64,000 bases of DNA from Timema cristinae (lineage: Eukaryota; Arthropoda; Insecta; Phasmatodea; Timematidae). The translations under genes were made by a program, and so were the position numbers. Location of the stretch: assembly GCA_039000515.1 (NCBI GenBank), contig JBCFYV010011135.1, positions 19,302,178 to 19,366,177 on the forward strand. Reading direction: 5' to 3'. Below, piece after piece: positions 48,291 to 59,465 of the stretch. The stretch's first letter is position 1. Each line of letters starts with the position of its first letter. The notes beneath the pieces were generated by a model. The model was given only the letters and a program-made list of their open reading frames with translations. It made no database searches and was not told the DNA's origin.

Positions 48291-49862
48291 CATTCATATA
48301 TTAACTGGTGAATAATTAATATATTTCTTAGTAGGCTCCTTTGAATCTTCATTCCCCAAGATGAATTAAGACCTATTAATTATGAATGGCATGTTCCTTT
48401 CATTTATAGATGTATTAAAAGACACTCCACCTTAAGTTCATCTCAGTCACAGGTAAATTAAACAACACAGAAGGAAATAGTCCTTCATAAATTAAAACCA
48501 CAAGAGATTTCCTTTCGATCTTTCCACAGCTTAGTTATTCTTGTTCATTTTGAACATCCATCTCCTTTATATTCTTAGTTGCTCTATTTTCCATTTATAC
48601 TCTATTTCCAAGAGTATTTACACTCATTCTCTTTCTCAACGTATTCCTTCTTTAAGGTCTTCTACATTCTCTTCTATTCCTTTTTGGACCTCCGGCACTT
48701 TCCAAAAGGCAAAAATAAACACATTCAAATGGATTCCAAGCCCACTCTAATATGCAAGAGACGTCATGCCCATAAATATTCAGTTCATTTAGAGGGTGAG
48801 CTGCAAATTCCAAGTTGTGAAGGGATAAAGGGTGAGGTTGGTGGTTTTTTTTTCTTCTTCTTCAGTTCATAAATTACGACCTCAATGAGCGGTAATTACT
48901 ACACAACATCTTGAACTATACACGGTTGATATATCACCATCATTTGCACGAAATATATTTTTTTTTGTTTACCTCTAATAAAATAGAATAGATCTTTCTT
49001 TATATTTTCCACCCATTTGTATAGTCATGGCATTTAATTTTCATCTTTAAATATTATTAAATATTATATTATTTTTCATTTTAAATATTTACAAATTACG
49101 ATTTGTCATACATTTTCATGAAATGTGTTTTTAAGTCGTTATATTGAAGACAAATCTCTGATGTATAATATTTGGATATCTGTCACAACATATTTGAGGA
49201 GGCTTCTTCCAACAAACTTGATTCAATTTTAACACAAAATGTTGGTGTTAATTTTTTATTAAAAGCGCTTAAAATAATATTACGTTATGTTTATTTGGTG
49301 TTGTTTATAATTTTAACTCCTAAAACATGCGTGGGTTTGTCGAATGTTTATCTTTTACAACGTTTTATTTTATTTTCTATAACGTAAACAACATCCGTGG
49401 TAGTTTTGTGGGCATCATAACTCTCGTTAAAGTTGAAACCTTGGAAGAGTTTTAGGATATGGACCATTTGATGGTCTTGGGTGAATAGGTGGTGGTGGTG
49501 AGGAAAAAAAAAAAGAGTTTTTTTTACGGATGAACTATAAATAGTCTTGAAAGAATTATTATTGGTAGGTCACATGCTGCCATCTTTCCACTGATACATA
49601 AAAGAATGAATGCTCCTATTCCAATAGTTGGTGCACTTTGAGTTTTTATTATAAATACTAGGTGCTCTGAATCTAATTAATAACATTTAGTATTAACCAG
49701 AAACGTGCTAAAATCACTTTTTAATGCCAATTGAAATTTGAAACATTTAACGCAAATTTGGAACCATAGACGAGGCTAAGGTTTTAGTTACTATCACAAA
49801 AACATAATTATAATTTTTGAAGCTCTTCATTAAATTTATCTCTGTAAATTAATATTATTAGA
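48291..49862. other. AT-rich non-coding DNA
   Basis: No gene recognised; frames at 48541-48872 and 49172 have no family resemblance. Confidence 0.4.
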
Positions 49863-49960
49863 TTATATACACGATATATCAGTGGTTAGAGTATTGGTAT
49901 ATTAAGCCAAAGGTCTTGGGTTTAATCCCCATGTCAAGGTTACATATTTAAATTTCAAGA
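49863..49960 (+). mobile_element. SINE-D, tRNA-derived, decayed
   Basis: ATATCAGTGGTTAGAGTATT, GTATATTAAGCCAAAGGTCT and TGGGTTTAATCCCCATG: tRNA-like arm order without a closing acceptor stem. Best-preserved member of family D here. Confidence 0.6.
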
Positions 49961-50402
49961 GCATGATATTTAGATGTGTCTATAACAGTAACTGACAAAT
50001 ATAATAACATTATATTTAATACATTGGAGAAACATAAGTGTTTTTAAATTGTTATAGTTATTTCAATATGGCTATACTCTGCTTAAAAAGGTTTTTCGTT
50101 TAGTAGCTCATCTCAATGATTTAAATTTCAAATTATAAATAATCAATCAAGTGTTTAGAATGTAATATTTTTAATCTTGACCTAGATTGAGAGATTGATG
50201 TTTTTAACCATATAAAAAATGGGCAATTGACATTTTAAATGAATATAATATACTATGACATACTTTGTTGGCTAGTTATACTTTAACATGGATACAGATC
50301 CAGAGGTCATGAGATATAACCCTGAAGCTTCCAGATTTTTCTGTGAACATTGGATTTGGTACTGGGTCAGAAACAACATCGTGAGAGCAATGGAGGAGCT
50401 AC

Positions 50403-50404
<2 letters not shown>

Positions 50405-50453
<49 letters not shown>

Positions 50454-50695
50454 TCCACATATTATTACCCGTTTGGGTTATACGCTTAAGTACTAATTAT
50501 GCTAATGGGTTAGTAATTGGGAAGGTTGAATTTAGAAGAAATGAATCCACATTTGCGTGGAAGGAGAGTCGCAAACAATATAGGAAAAAACCACCCCAGT
50601 GCACCCGACCGAGATTCGAACCTTGATCTTCCCGTCGTCAGCAGTCGAGCTCAACGTGACTAGTGCGTTAGCTAACTTTGCCATCGAGGCGGGTT
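50405..50695 (-). mobile_element. SINE-A with an (AT)n tail
   Basis: The element body is 50452-50695. The (AT)n run at 50407-50451 occupies the place of the usual TAA tail. AGGAGCTACTT (50394-50404) and AGGAACTAATT (50696-50706) match at 9 of 11 and would place the AT run inside the element. Confidence 0.7.
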
Positions 50696-50865
50696 AGGAA
50701 CTAATTGAGTGATAAAATAACTTATATGGTCGTTGGGATCGTCATGCTAACCACATGGCTCCCTCTAACCTCAAATGGTGACGCTATATTCGGTGGATGC
50801 TCAGTTGGTACAGTTCACTTGTGGGCTGATTCCGTAGTGTATTTTGAATAATAATTTATTCATTT

Positions 50866-51114
50866 GTCGTGTTGAGCCCGACTGCTGAGGACGGGGAGAT
50901 CGAGGTTCGAATCTCGGTCGGGTGAACTGGGGGTGGTTTTTCTTCCTAAATGGTTTTCCACTCTCCCTCCACGCAAATGCGGGTTCACTTCCTTTAATTC
51001 AACCTTCCCAATTCCTAATCCATTAGAGTAATTAGTACTTATAGCGTATAACCCGAACGGGTAGTTAGACGCGGTGCTAAATAAAAATAATAATAATAAT
51101 AATAATAATAATAA
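50866..51114 (+). mobile_element. SINE-A, lacking the A-box head
   Basis: Starts at TCGTGTTGAGCCCGACTGC, so the first ~35 bp including the A box are missing. B box GGTTCGAATCT, body and tail are excellent, ending in a long (AAT)n that abuts the next SINE. Confidence 0.85.
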
Positions 51115-51338
51115 TTTATTATTATTATTATTATTAGTACCGCGTCTTACTACCTGTTCGGGTTATACACACTTACGCTAATGTGTAATGGTAAGGTGAT
51201 TGTGAGATGAAATGGAGGACCTACAGTTTAACGTGGAATCCGAACCACGGAGGAGGCCTTGAATTTTCCACACATTCACAAGTTGTGAATAATACACGTC
51301 CTGTCAGAGGGTGAAGGAAGCGTTTGGTGATCAGATAA
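51115..51338 (-). mobile_element. SINE-B (long subtype), 5'-truncated
   Basis: Tail-to-tail with the SINE-A above: (AAT)n runs into (ATT)n, then AGTACCGCGTCTTACTACC. The tRNA head is absent. Joined by their tails, the pair forms a long inverted repeat. Confidence 0.85.
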
Positions 51339-52276
51339 TAATATACTATTGATTATTGTATTGTTTAATTTCTCTCTAATATGTGGAATACCATGCCTCC
51401 ATCAAAGTGAATCTTCTGTAAAGTTGATAGTCTGTTTTTTTACTTGTCTGTGCCCGGGGCACAAACAAACGTGGACATTAACACCTAGGAGTTAAACCAA
51501 CATGCAGTCCTATTTTGACAAATTTATATTTTAGTTCATGTGAGCTGCAGCTGTAGCTTTTAATAGTTATTAAATAAATAATTTTAAAATTGTATAATAT
51601 TGTGCCATTCTGTTATAATTGTATTTTCATAAAGCCTCTTCCTAAATATACTAGCGAGTATCTCATCAAACATAATAACTTCGTGTAAGACGTTAGACAA
51701 TTTAGTAAGGAACATTACATGGAATTATATTGCTACTTTTTTGCTTTCTTTACACCTCCGTTTGTTGCAAGCCTTGTATTCTTCTTGACTAGCGTTGTAT
51801 ACAATAAGACACCCATTATTTTGGAAATAAAGAGTCAAAGAATAAGTATCACTCCCTCTCCTAACTGAGAGCATATTATTTTCGAAAATACCAACAGATA
51901 GAACGAAGAAAATATTCCTTTTATTACCTGCTTCTAATTTATTACATCATAGAGTGAGGAATACTGAATGATATTCCTAAGAAATGGAAAGTAACACATT
52001 CATTTCAGGCCTTTAGGGCATCGTTAATATGGAGGAAAATATGAGATATTAAAAAAACATAATTGGTGTTTTTACTATTGTGGTTCCTTGTTCATTTAAT
52101 ATTGACGAACTTTTTGTGGGGGGTTTTAAACTTTTACCTCAATTATGGATAAGAATGTGAGATTTACATTACTTTTTTTGAAAGAAAAAATTCCCATCAA
52201 CTTAAGTAGTCCACCCAGATAAAGGAAAAATTTCAGCGATATCTAATTATAAGATAGATTATTAAAAAAAGTTATT

Positions 52277-52498
52277 GGGTGGCCTGGTGGTTAAGGGGTA
52301 AGGTGTCAGACTTCTGTGATGGGGGTCAGGGGTACAGTCCTTGGTCCAGGCACAGATTTATCTGATTACCAAACCCTTCCTTCACCTCTGACAAGACATC
52401 TTGTAAATGTAGGTTTGGATTCCACATTAAACTGTAGGTCCTTCATTTCATTTCACAATCACCCTACCATTACACATTAGCGTAAGTGCGTATAACCT
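52277..52498 (+). mobile_element. SINE-B, 3'-truncated
   Basis: Head GGTGGCCTGGTGGTTAAGGG and body are present, with an internal ~25 bp deletion after CTTGTAAATGTAGG. The copy ends at GCGTATAACC, losing the palindrome and the tail. Confidence 0.75.
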
Positions 52499-52744
52499 GT
52501 AAGGATTTTCAATAATCTCCTAATTTTTTTCATTATTATTTTTACCATATCGTAATGTAATTATACTAGATGTGATTTTGTGATTTTTTTTCTTTTTTAA
52601 TATATATTTGTGGGGTGTTAGTAATGACCACCTTGGCTGTACGCGCGTTTAAGTTGCTGTTACTCGAGGATATGAACTAACTAGGGTAGCCCCCTGGTAT
52701 CTACATCTTTTGAAAAAACAAAAAATATCTGAAATTGAATATTA

Positions 52745-53010
52745 TTATTATTAATAGCACCGCGTCTTTCTATCCATTCGGGTTATACGCACTTGCGCAA
52801 ATGTGTAATGGTAGGATGATTGTGAGATGAAATGAAGGACCTACAGTTTAACGTGGAATCCGAACCACGGTGGAGGCTTGGCATTCCTCACATTCACAAG
52901 ATGTCTTGTCAGAGTTGAAGGAAGGTAATCAGATAAATCTTTTCCGGGACCGAGGATTGAACCCCGGCCGCCAGCAAGTCTGACACCTTACCCCTAGACC
53001 ACCAGGCCAC
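52745..53010 (-). mobile_element. SINE-B, full-length copy
   Basis: Perfect 16 bp duplication CTGAAATTGAATATTA at 52729-52744 and 53011-53026 defines both ends. Small internal deletions relative to other copies. Confidence 0.92.
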
Positions 53011-53454
53011 CTGAAATTGAATATTACTTAAATCTTTGCATTATTTTATTAAGTAATTTATTTTGTAGTAACTTTCTGTTGTGGTTGCTTTTTTCGGCTT
53101 AGTTTCACTTATTACAAATTTCTCTTATGTGATCCATTTTGATTAGTTAAGTAGTTCACGAACCAACCACAAGAGCGTATGGCTAGGGAAGCATTTCTGC
53201 CGCGCAACTATAGAGTGAGAAAGAAGATTAATCTCGTTATTTTATTTTATTTTTTCCTGGCGTGTAGATTTTTACGTGGAAGAAGGCAAGAAAGGTTTTT
53301 AGTAATTGTTTTAGGGATAATAATTTTGTTGTTGTAATTTTAAGAATTTGCAAAATTTTATATTAGTTTACAAAAGGGCTATATTGGAATCTAAGATATT
53401 TTTGAGGGAATCTTGCAGCCAATTTCGGGCAACATTCGGGTGGTTCTCCGAAGA

Positions 53455-53720
53455 TGCGTGGCAATGTGGCCTAAGTGGTAGGATTGCTGCAAGAATAGAG
53501 GTATAGGGGTAAAAGAGTGGGAAGTCAGTTAAGGTTCTGTGGTGGAGCCCCCGGAAAATTTTGACTATGGAAAGAAGAACTTTCTAGTACTAGTGAATTT
53601 ACCTAAATAAATAAAACTAACACGGATGACTGTGCATCAGTTTTGTCAGAGGTAAAATTCGAACCAGCATAGTCCTAAGTGGATATATCTTTTCTGCATC
53701 TCAGCACGCTGGTATATGAA
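53455..53720 (+). other. Possible tRNA-derived repeat
   Basis: GTGGCCTAAGTGGTAGGATT resembles an A box, but a clear B box is not found. Higher GC than the surroundings. Could be a single-copy tRNA-derived SINE or unrelated. Confidence 0.2.
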
Positions 53721-54428
53721 GAGCTTGTTCCATCTCTGGGGAAAACAAAGCTTGCAAGATATTGTTTTAATTACATCTGAGTTTATAAATTTTCATGTCT
53801 TTCTCTTTTATTGGGCGATTTCAAGAACCCCATATATAAAGAACAAAACTATTTTCTGCCCTTTGAGAATATGAGGAGTACCGGAACCTGATATCTCTCA
53901 TCGCATCGTCGTGGAAAATCGAGTCATCGCGAGAATAAAATTATTAACCTAGTATTTTGATTTGTAATACCCTTTTTATCATTTTATTTATCTAATAATC
54001 ATATTTCTAGCAAACTGTATTTTAAAGGAAGGTAATATTGTACATAATGTTCTAAGTTTCCTGGTCTACCCGGTAGGTAAGGAACAATTTTTTTTTAAAC
54101 TGGAGAAGTAAACACAGTAAATAAATATATTTAATAAATTTCAAATACATGATATTTGGTTTGTCTTTAATTACAAATGATCGTCATCATGTTTCTTATT
54201 TTTGTTTGTTTTGCAAGTGCCTGTACAATACTAGTACCTCCTAAGTAGACCTAGTTAATTTTTTTCTATAATAGTTTAATTTATGTTCAATTTTGGGAGG
54301 GTGTTGTAAATTATTTCTTGTGCTCTACCACTCAGCAATAGCCGAGGTATGTATAGGTATATGAAATGGAACATCCTTCTTTTCACAGGTAAGTTAGTTC
54401 ATTTGGTTAGTACATGTTAGCTAAGTGC

Positions 54429-54431
<3 letters not shown>

Positions 54432-54487
<56 letters not shown>

Positions 54488-54692
54488 TAGCACCGCGTCT
54501 TACTACCCGTTCAGGTTATACGCTCTTAAGTACTAATAAATTAATGAATTTAGTAATTGGGAAGGTTGAATTAGAGTAAGTGAACCCGCATTTGCGTGGA
54601 CGGAAAGTGGAAAACCATTTAGGAAAAACCACCCCAGTTCACCCGACCGAGATTCGATCCTCGATCTCCCCGTCCTCAGCAGTCGAGGCGGG
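54432..54692 (-). mobile_element. SINE-A with an (AT)n tail and deleted head
   Basis: Body 54484-54692; (AT)n at 54433-54482 takes the place of the tail. The head is reduced: CAGCAGTCGAGGCGGGT joins the B-box side to the extreme 5' end, deleting the A-box region. TAAGTGCATC (54422-54431) and TAAGTACATC (54693-54702) flank it, 9 of 10. Confidence 0.75.
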
Positions 54693-54881
54693 TAAGTACA
54701 TCTAAATATTCCTCCACATATTTCCCAGCAGAAATTTCCCTGAACATCTATATACTTTCTTTGTTTATTTATTTTTGATCTCATTAATTAATATATATAT
54801 ATATATATTGTATTATATTGTTTAACCAAAGTCCTGATGTATATATGTAATGTTGTAGCTCACGTAACACGACGCATTGTT

Positions 54882-54925
54882 AAAAACCAAAACGGGCAGT
54901 AAGACTTGGTACTAATAATTATAAT
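54882..54925 (+). repeat. SINE 3' tail fragment
   Basis: AAACGGGCAGTAAGACTTGG followed by TACTAATAATTATAAT; decayed shared tail. Confidence 0.4.
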
Positions 54926-55784
54926 ACAAAATATTGCTCACTCCAAAATAAAGTAGAAACATTCCAACTGGGTTATTTTTTCTCCTATAATTTAGGTTTT
55001 ATTAATAGATATAAATGTTTGAAAATGTAACACTAACTCATTTTAAACGAATCGTTGAGTATATCCGTGGATCTTTGATTTCAGGATCAATCAAATAGGG
55101 CGTCTTTCTAAAAAATTTGTAATTCTTTGGAAGGGCTCACAATAGAACAATATTTGAGTTTTAAAGGCGAGCTTTCATCTTTAGTTTGTGATGGTAAGTA
55201 TTTTAGTTTTCTTCGCCATATTTCTTATTGACATGACAAAAGTGTAGTCTAATTGGTGAGGGAGCGCAGTCTTAAACAAAATGGAGAAGTTGTTTCATAA
55301 AAGCGACAAAGACTATTGTATTTTCACCATGTGGTCTTAAACTTATTTATACTTTCTCGATTACCAAGGAAGCTCTCTTATTTGGATAGAATATACTTGA
55401 GATATTAAAAGTTTAATGCATTCTAATGAGGAAATCTTACTATCTGAATTTTCTACCACTTGTTAAAAAAATATAATTTCCGTTTCTTATTAATAATTAC
55501 TTTATAGTAAAATTAATAATCCAAGACTTATTTTGTGTATATTTCACACATGTGATATGGTAATTTGTTAAATTAAAAAAGGAAATGCTTGTATAATCAT
55601 AGTTTTATCAAAACTGCATCACTCCTAGCATCATGATAATATCTGGATTCATTAAATGTTGTATTTTTTCGCAAGCGTATACAAATAGGGTCCGTCAGAT
55701 TTCCATCTCTGGTTTTCTACTGATGGTCTTTTTCAGCGCCAAGTCCTATTACTTTTTCATAATATACGCATATAATATTTATGT
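54926..55784. other. AT-rich non-coding DNA
   Basis: No gene recognised. A ~50-codon open frame at about 55112-55245, crossing a GATG/GTAAGT, matches nothing known. Confidence 0.35.
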
Positions 55785-55978
55785 TAATAAGTTAGGGATG
55801 AATAAGGTGAATTTGGAGGAAATGTACTTGCATTTGCTTGGAGAGAGAGAGAGTGGAAAACTATTTTTATAAGCCCAACCGGGATTTGAACACCAACATT
55901 CCTCTAATCGACAGTAAATTCTAACACAAAAGTGATGCCTTAGACTACGTGTCCACCGAAGCAAGCTCTACTGACAGT
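55785..55978 (-). mobile_element. tRNA-derived SINE, divergent (SINE-A body, other head)
   Basis: The central block (GGAGAGAGAGAGAGTGGAAA on the + strand) is that of SINE-A. The minus-strand head, CGGTGGACACGTAGTCTAAG, with B box GTGTTCAAATCCC, differs. It may be a third head type joined to the SINE-A body. Decayed. Confidence 0.45.
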
Positions 55979-56714
55979 GGCAGGTATATAACATTCTTAT
56001 TAGGTTGGATCGTCCCTATGTGATGATAATGATGATTATCATGTGGTGACAGTGGAAGTATTAATCCTTATCTTAAGCCTAAATAAACAATTCCCTTTCG
56101 GGAAAAATGGCGATAGTACCACCGAGAATCGTACCTGAAACGTCTATATTAGTAGCCAGAAAAGCTTATTGCTATATTAAGAGACCTTCCTTGTACGGGC
56201 TAGACGTAACATGGCATGTTTGGATATTCTTACAACCTCTTCCAGCTATCGGCCAAAACTTACCTTACTCTTTAGACTACAAGAATACTGGTGTGGAAGT
56301 AATTGGGCTGTGTTAGGTATAACTTATATTTTTTTTAACTTTACACAGATCTTAAGTTCCGCTTTAAAAAATCTTAATCAATTTTAGATTCGTCCCTTAG
56401 GGCTTTCAAACAGAGTTGGGTTGTTGAGAAACAAAAGTAAACGATGGTAGACATCTATAATTTAGTATAAAATGTATCGGTATCCCTTTAAAAATAAAAT
56501 TAAAGCTTTCTTCCCTTAAAAGATATAATAAAAAATTAAAGCTTTCAACCAGGATCAAATCGTTATTATTAATTTTAGATCCCTATACTGTAGCACTGAG
56601 CTACGTATGTCAGATAGTTTATTTAAAGTAAATTAAATATATTGGACTCTATATTTATATTCTAATGATAGGTTGATATAATTAAATTTAAAAAAAACAC
56701 ACAAATACTTAGTG

Positions 56715-56872
56715 TCCACGTTGTTTCTGGCATCACTCTCACCATATACTACCAATAGTGGGGAGGTATGGGTTGGATACCAGCCGGGTGTAATGTATTA
56801 TCTCTTCACGCAATTGCGAGTACACTTCATCTATGTTCAACCTGTATCATACCTAATCATTTCGCGTACAAA
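56715..56872 (+). mobile_element. SINE-A, decayed
   Basis: GTGGGGAGGTATGGGTTGGA, CAGCCGGGTGTAATG, CTCTTCACGCAATTGCGAGT and TTCAACCTGTATCATACCTA follow the SINE-A order. Confidence 0.45.
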
Positions 56873-56911
56873 TCTCGGGTAGTAGAAATTTTGTAAAAGA
56901 ACCACTCAATT

Positions 56912-57125
56912 TCGTCCGCCTGTTTGGTAGAGTAGGTAGACCTTCTGCCTACGATGCCAAAGGGCCCGGGTTCGATTCCTGGTGCAGGCAGGATTTTTCT
57001 ATTCTCGCACAGGGTTTTTTCCCTGTGCGAGAACTGAAAATAATGTCTAGAGGGCTGGCTTTTGCTCCCACGGCACATATGTGGGGGAAGGGGTAAGACA
57101 AGACTAGATACAAGTTGTGGCAAAA
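56912..57125 (+). mobile_element. SINE-C, tRNA-derived element with a strong hairpin
   Basis: Head GTTTGGTAGAGTAGGTAGAC (A-box-like), CTTCTGCCTACGATGCC (anticodon-arm-like) and GGGTTCGATTCCTGG (B box) make a good tRNA-like head, but the acceptor stem is poor. At 57002-57033 a perfect 13 bp inverted repeat (TTCTCGCACAGGG) encloses a T6 loop. The 88-codon minus-strand frame with PAPGIEPGP is the usual translation artefact of a tRNA-like B box. Confidence 0.65.
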
Positions 57126-57717
57126 GGTTGGTGTGTTTACATGTTGACGTTATCTACTAGTAATGGTCCAATTTGATCAACATTGACTTCCAAACAAAGC
57201 TGTTTGTTGTGTGTCGATGATAGAGTTGCCTCAGTTTGCTGTTGATTCTTCTAGAAGTAACATGTCTTGAGCTTCATACATGATGTAGTCTCGGTTTCCA
57301 TTTTGTAGTGTTTGAAATTCAACCAAATAAGGTTTGTAGAATAATATATTATCTTCACAGCTAATACATTTGTTTTGTAACTAGTTTTAGGTAAAGTTCA
57401 GATTAATCAAGCATGAAACCATTAGGAAGGAGGGCTGAACGTTTCAAATATAATGTACTATCCCCAAGAGTGTTTATTTAAAATGATTGTTTGACCAGTG
57501 TTTTTGATTTTAAATTGGTAAATCAAATAGTATTGATGGAATTCAACCGTTTTATTAAGGGTATTTATTTTCGAGTAACTTATTAAATAAAAATAAGTCT
57601 GTGTTGTATTTATTGATATCAAATGGGGCCACAATAAGATAGGTTATATTGATGGATGGATGGCCACCCAATACTCTTTTGGTTGTTGATATGATATTAA
57701 CATAGATTTTTGATCAT

Positions 57718-57905
57718 TCCACTCTACTCTTTATAATATTAGTATAGATAAAGTAAAGGTTTGTTTTAATGGATTAACTCAAAAACTTCTGGACCGATTA
57801 TAAATATTCTTTGCCCAATATAAAGCTACATTATCAGCGAGTAATATAGGCTATATTCTATCTTGAAAATTTAATTTATTCCTCATAAAAATGTCGATAG
57901 TATAT
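57718..57905 (+). repeat. Dispersed repeat (TTATAATATTAGTATAG...CTGGACCGATT)
   Basis: TTTATAATATTAGTATAGAT, AAAAACTTCTGGACCGATTA and GAGTAATATAGGCTATATTC give the order known from a very common arthropod repeat. Truncated at the end. Confidence 0.5.
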
Positions 57906-58189
57906 ATAGTTGTTGGAAAGGGAAAGTAGGGTTGGTGAAGGGGGCGGGGGTAAGGGTGAAGAAAGAGAAATGGGATGAAAATAGGAGGGATAAAAAGAGG
58001 GGGGGCTATACAGTGATGGTAGGACTGTATTTTCGAAGTAAATAAGTAAAAAATTAGTTTTTATAATTACACGATGGATGATTTGAAGCTTTGTTTTACA
58101 GGATTCTGTACAATATTTTTTTTATGGGGAAGGGGGCTGGTATATTATATAATCGTGCCTATTTGCATCCATAAAATTGTTTTGATTTA

Positions 58190-58317
58190 TTAAGGTGCGA
58201 AGTGTTTTTATAGCATTACTTTTTTTTAGTCAAAACAATTATTATATAGAATTTTTTTGACCAAAAAATTTTAATTCTCTATATATTGTATAACTACTCC
58301 CTACGGCCGCACCTTAA
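58190..58317. mobile_element. TTAA-flanked palindromic MITE, short copy
   Basis: TTAA + GGTGCGAAGTG at the left and CTACGGCCGCACC + TTAA at the right; only the outer ~60 bp of each arm remain. Confidence 0.7.
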
Positions 58318-58547
58318 GAGGCAGTGTGACAGACATCAACATTTTCACTAGTCTGACCCTTCTCCTATGAAACCAAACCGACCGTCATTGTCAATTCATA
58401 TCTGAAATTTGGGGGGTGGGAGGCAATTCAATATATATACATCATGTTTCTATTGCATTCAATAAGCAAAGAGCTTAAATCAATTTAAGGCTCTTCTATA
58501 TGTTAGAGAAGTGTAGGTAAATATTGTCTTTATTTATTTGCTCTATT

Positions 58548-58695
58548 GAATGTGGGGAATGCCAGGCCTCCACCGTGGTTCGGATTCCACGTTAAACTGT
58601 AGGTCCTTCATTTCATCTCGCAATCCCCCTACCATTACACATTAGCGGTGCGTATAACCCGAACGGGTAGTAAGACGTGGTGCTAATAATAATAA
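58548..58695 (+). mobile_element. SINE-B, 5'-truncated with target duplication
   Basis: Starts inside the body at GAATGTGGGGAATGCCAGG and ends with the tail and (TAA)n. TTGCTCTATT at 58538-58547 and 58696-58705 flanks it exactly. Confidence 0.85.
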
Positions 58696-58828
58696 TTGCT
58701 CTATTATCAATAAATAGTATTACCAAAATATTCTAATGATACTCAACCAATATTAGCTTTTAAGGAGCTTCCAATATATTGTTTTAGTATATTTGCTTGT
58801 AGTAACTCCATCGGTTATGTCATTTCAG

Positions 58829-58903
58829 GGCCTGGATGTCGATGTCCTGTCCTCGTCTCCGGAGAGAGTGGCGGATGAACCTACTCCTATTTCAACTTTT
58901 TAA
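58829..58903 (+). CDS. Candidate terminal exon, gene unknown
   Basis: After an acceptor-like GTTATGTCATTTCAG, one frame reads GLDVDVLSSSPERVADEPTP followed by ISTF and TAA at 58901-58903. The segment is an isolated GC- and CpG-rich island in AT-rich DNA and not part of any repeat seen here. The sequence looks like a polar protein C-terminus but matches no family I can name. No partner exon was found. The dpr-like Ig2 exon would join in another phase and give a different short tail, so a link to that gene is not supported. Confidence 0.3.
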   Translation, partial: GLDVDVLSSSPERVADEPTPISTF

Positions 58904-59175
58904 AATATGTAACCTCCAAACCTTCTTCGATGCCATACCTTATATTTTTTAAATTAATACGCTCCTTGAAATCACCCTATACTCTAACTTCAAAACAAAT
59001 TTAATAAATATATATGTGATTAGTAATCACTGACTTTATTTTAATATGGTTAGAAGCAAGTGAGTATTCACTTTTATAGGACTTTCACCTGCAACAGCAT
59101 TTAAGTTATTTAAAGATGAAGATGGGAAAGAGTGATTTTTGGCATATCAAGGTCATGGAATATGAGTACTTTCTG

Positions 59176-59465
59176 TCACCTTCAAGGCTATAAATAAGTA
59201 ACAAATAATGCCAGTACAACACCATAAGTGGCTCAAGGCCTACAAATAGAAGGTGGAACCTTTCATCGGAGATAGTTTAATTAATCACTTAGATTGGTGA
59301 GTGATTATGTCAGCTTCAAGGCTATAAGTAACAAATAATGCCAGTACAACATGAGTGGCTCAAGGCCTACAATTGAGATAACAACAAATAGAAGGTAGAG
59401 CAGAGCCTTTCATCGGAGATAGTTCTAGTTTAATTAGTCTAGCACACACTTAGATTGGTCGAGTC
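59176..59465. repeat. Imperfect tandem duplication, ~128 bp offset
   Basis: TTCAAGGCTATAAATAAGTA, GTGGCTCAAGGCCTACAA, CCTTTCATCGGAGATAGTTT and CTTAGATTGGT recur in the same order from about 59310 with several insertions in the second copy. Confidence 0.75.

Noticed and set aside
49863..49935. A true tRNA gene
   Set aside because: No closing acceptor stem; three related decayed copies in the window point to a SINE.
55112..55245. Possible exon with LEGLTIEQYLSFKGELSSLV before GTAAGT
   Set aside because: No convincing acceptor and no family match.
56107..56316. 69-codon frame starting AAAATGGCGATAG
   Set aside because: No domain, no splice or neighbour evidence; I could not tell it from chance or an unknown transposon.
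56912..56992. A true tRNA gene
   Set aside because: A and B boxes are good but the acceptor stem does not pair, and the sequence continues as a longer element.
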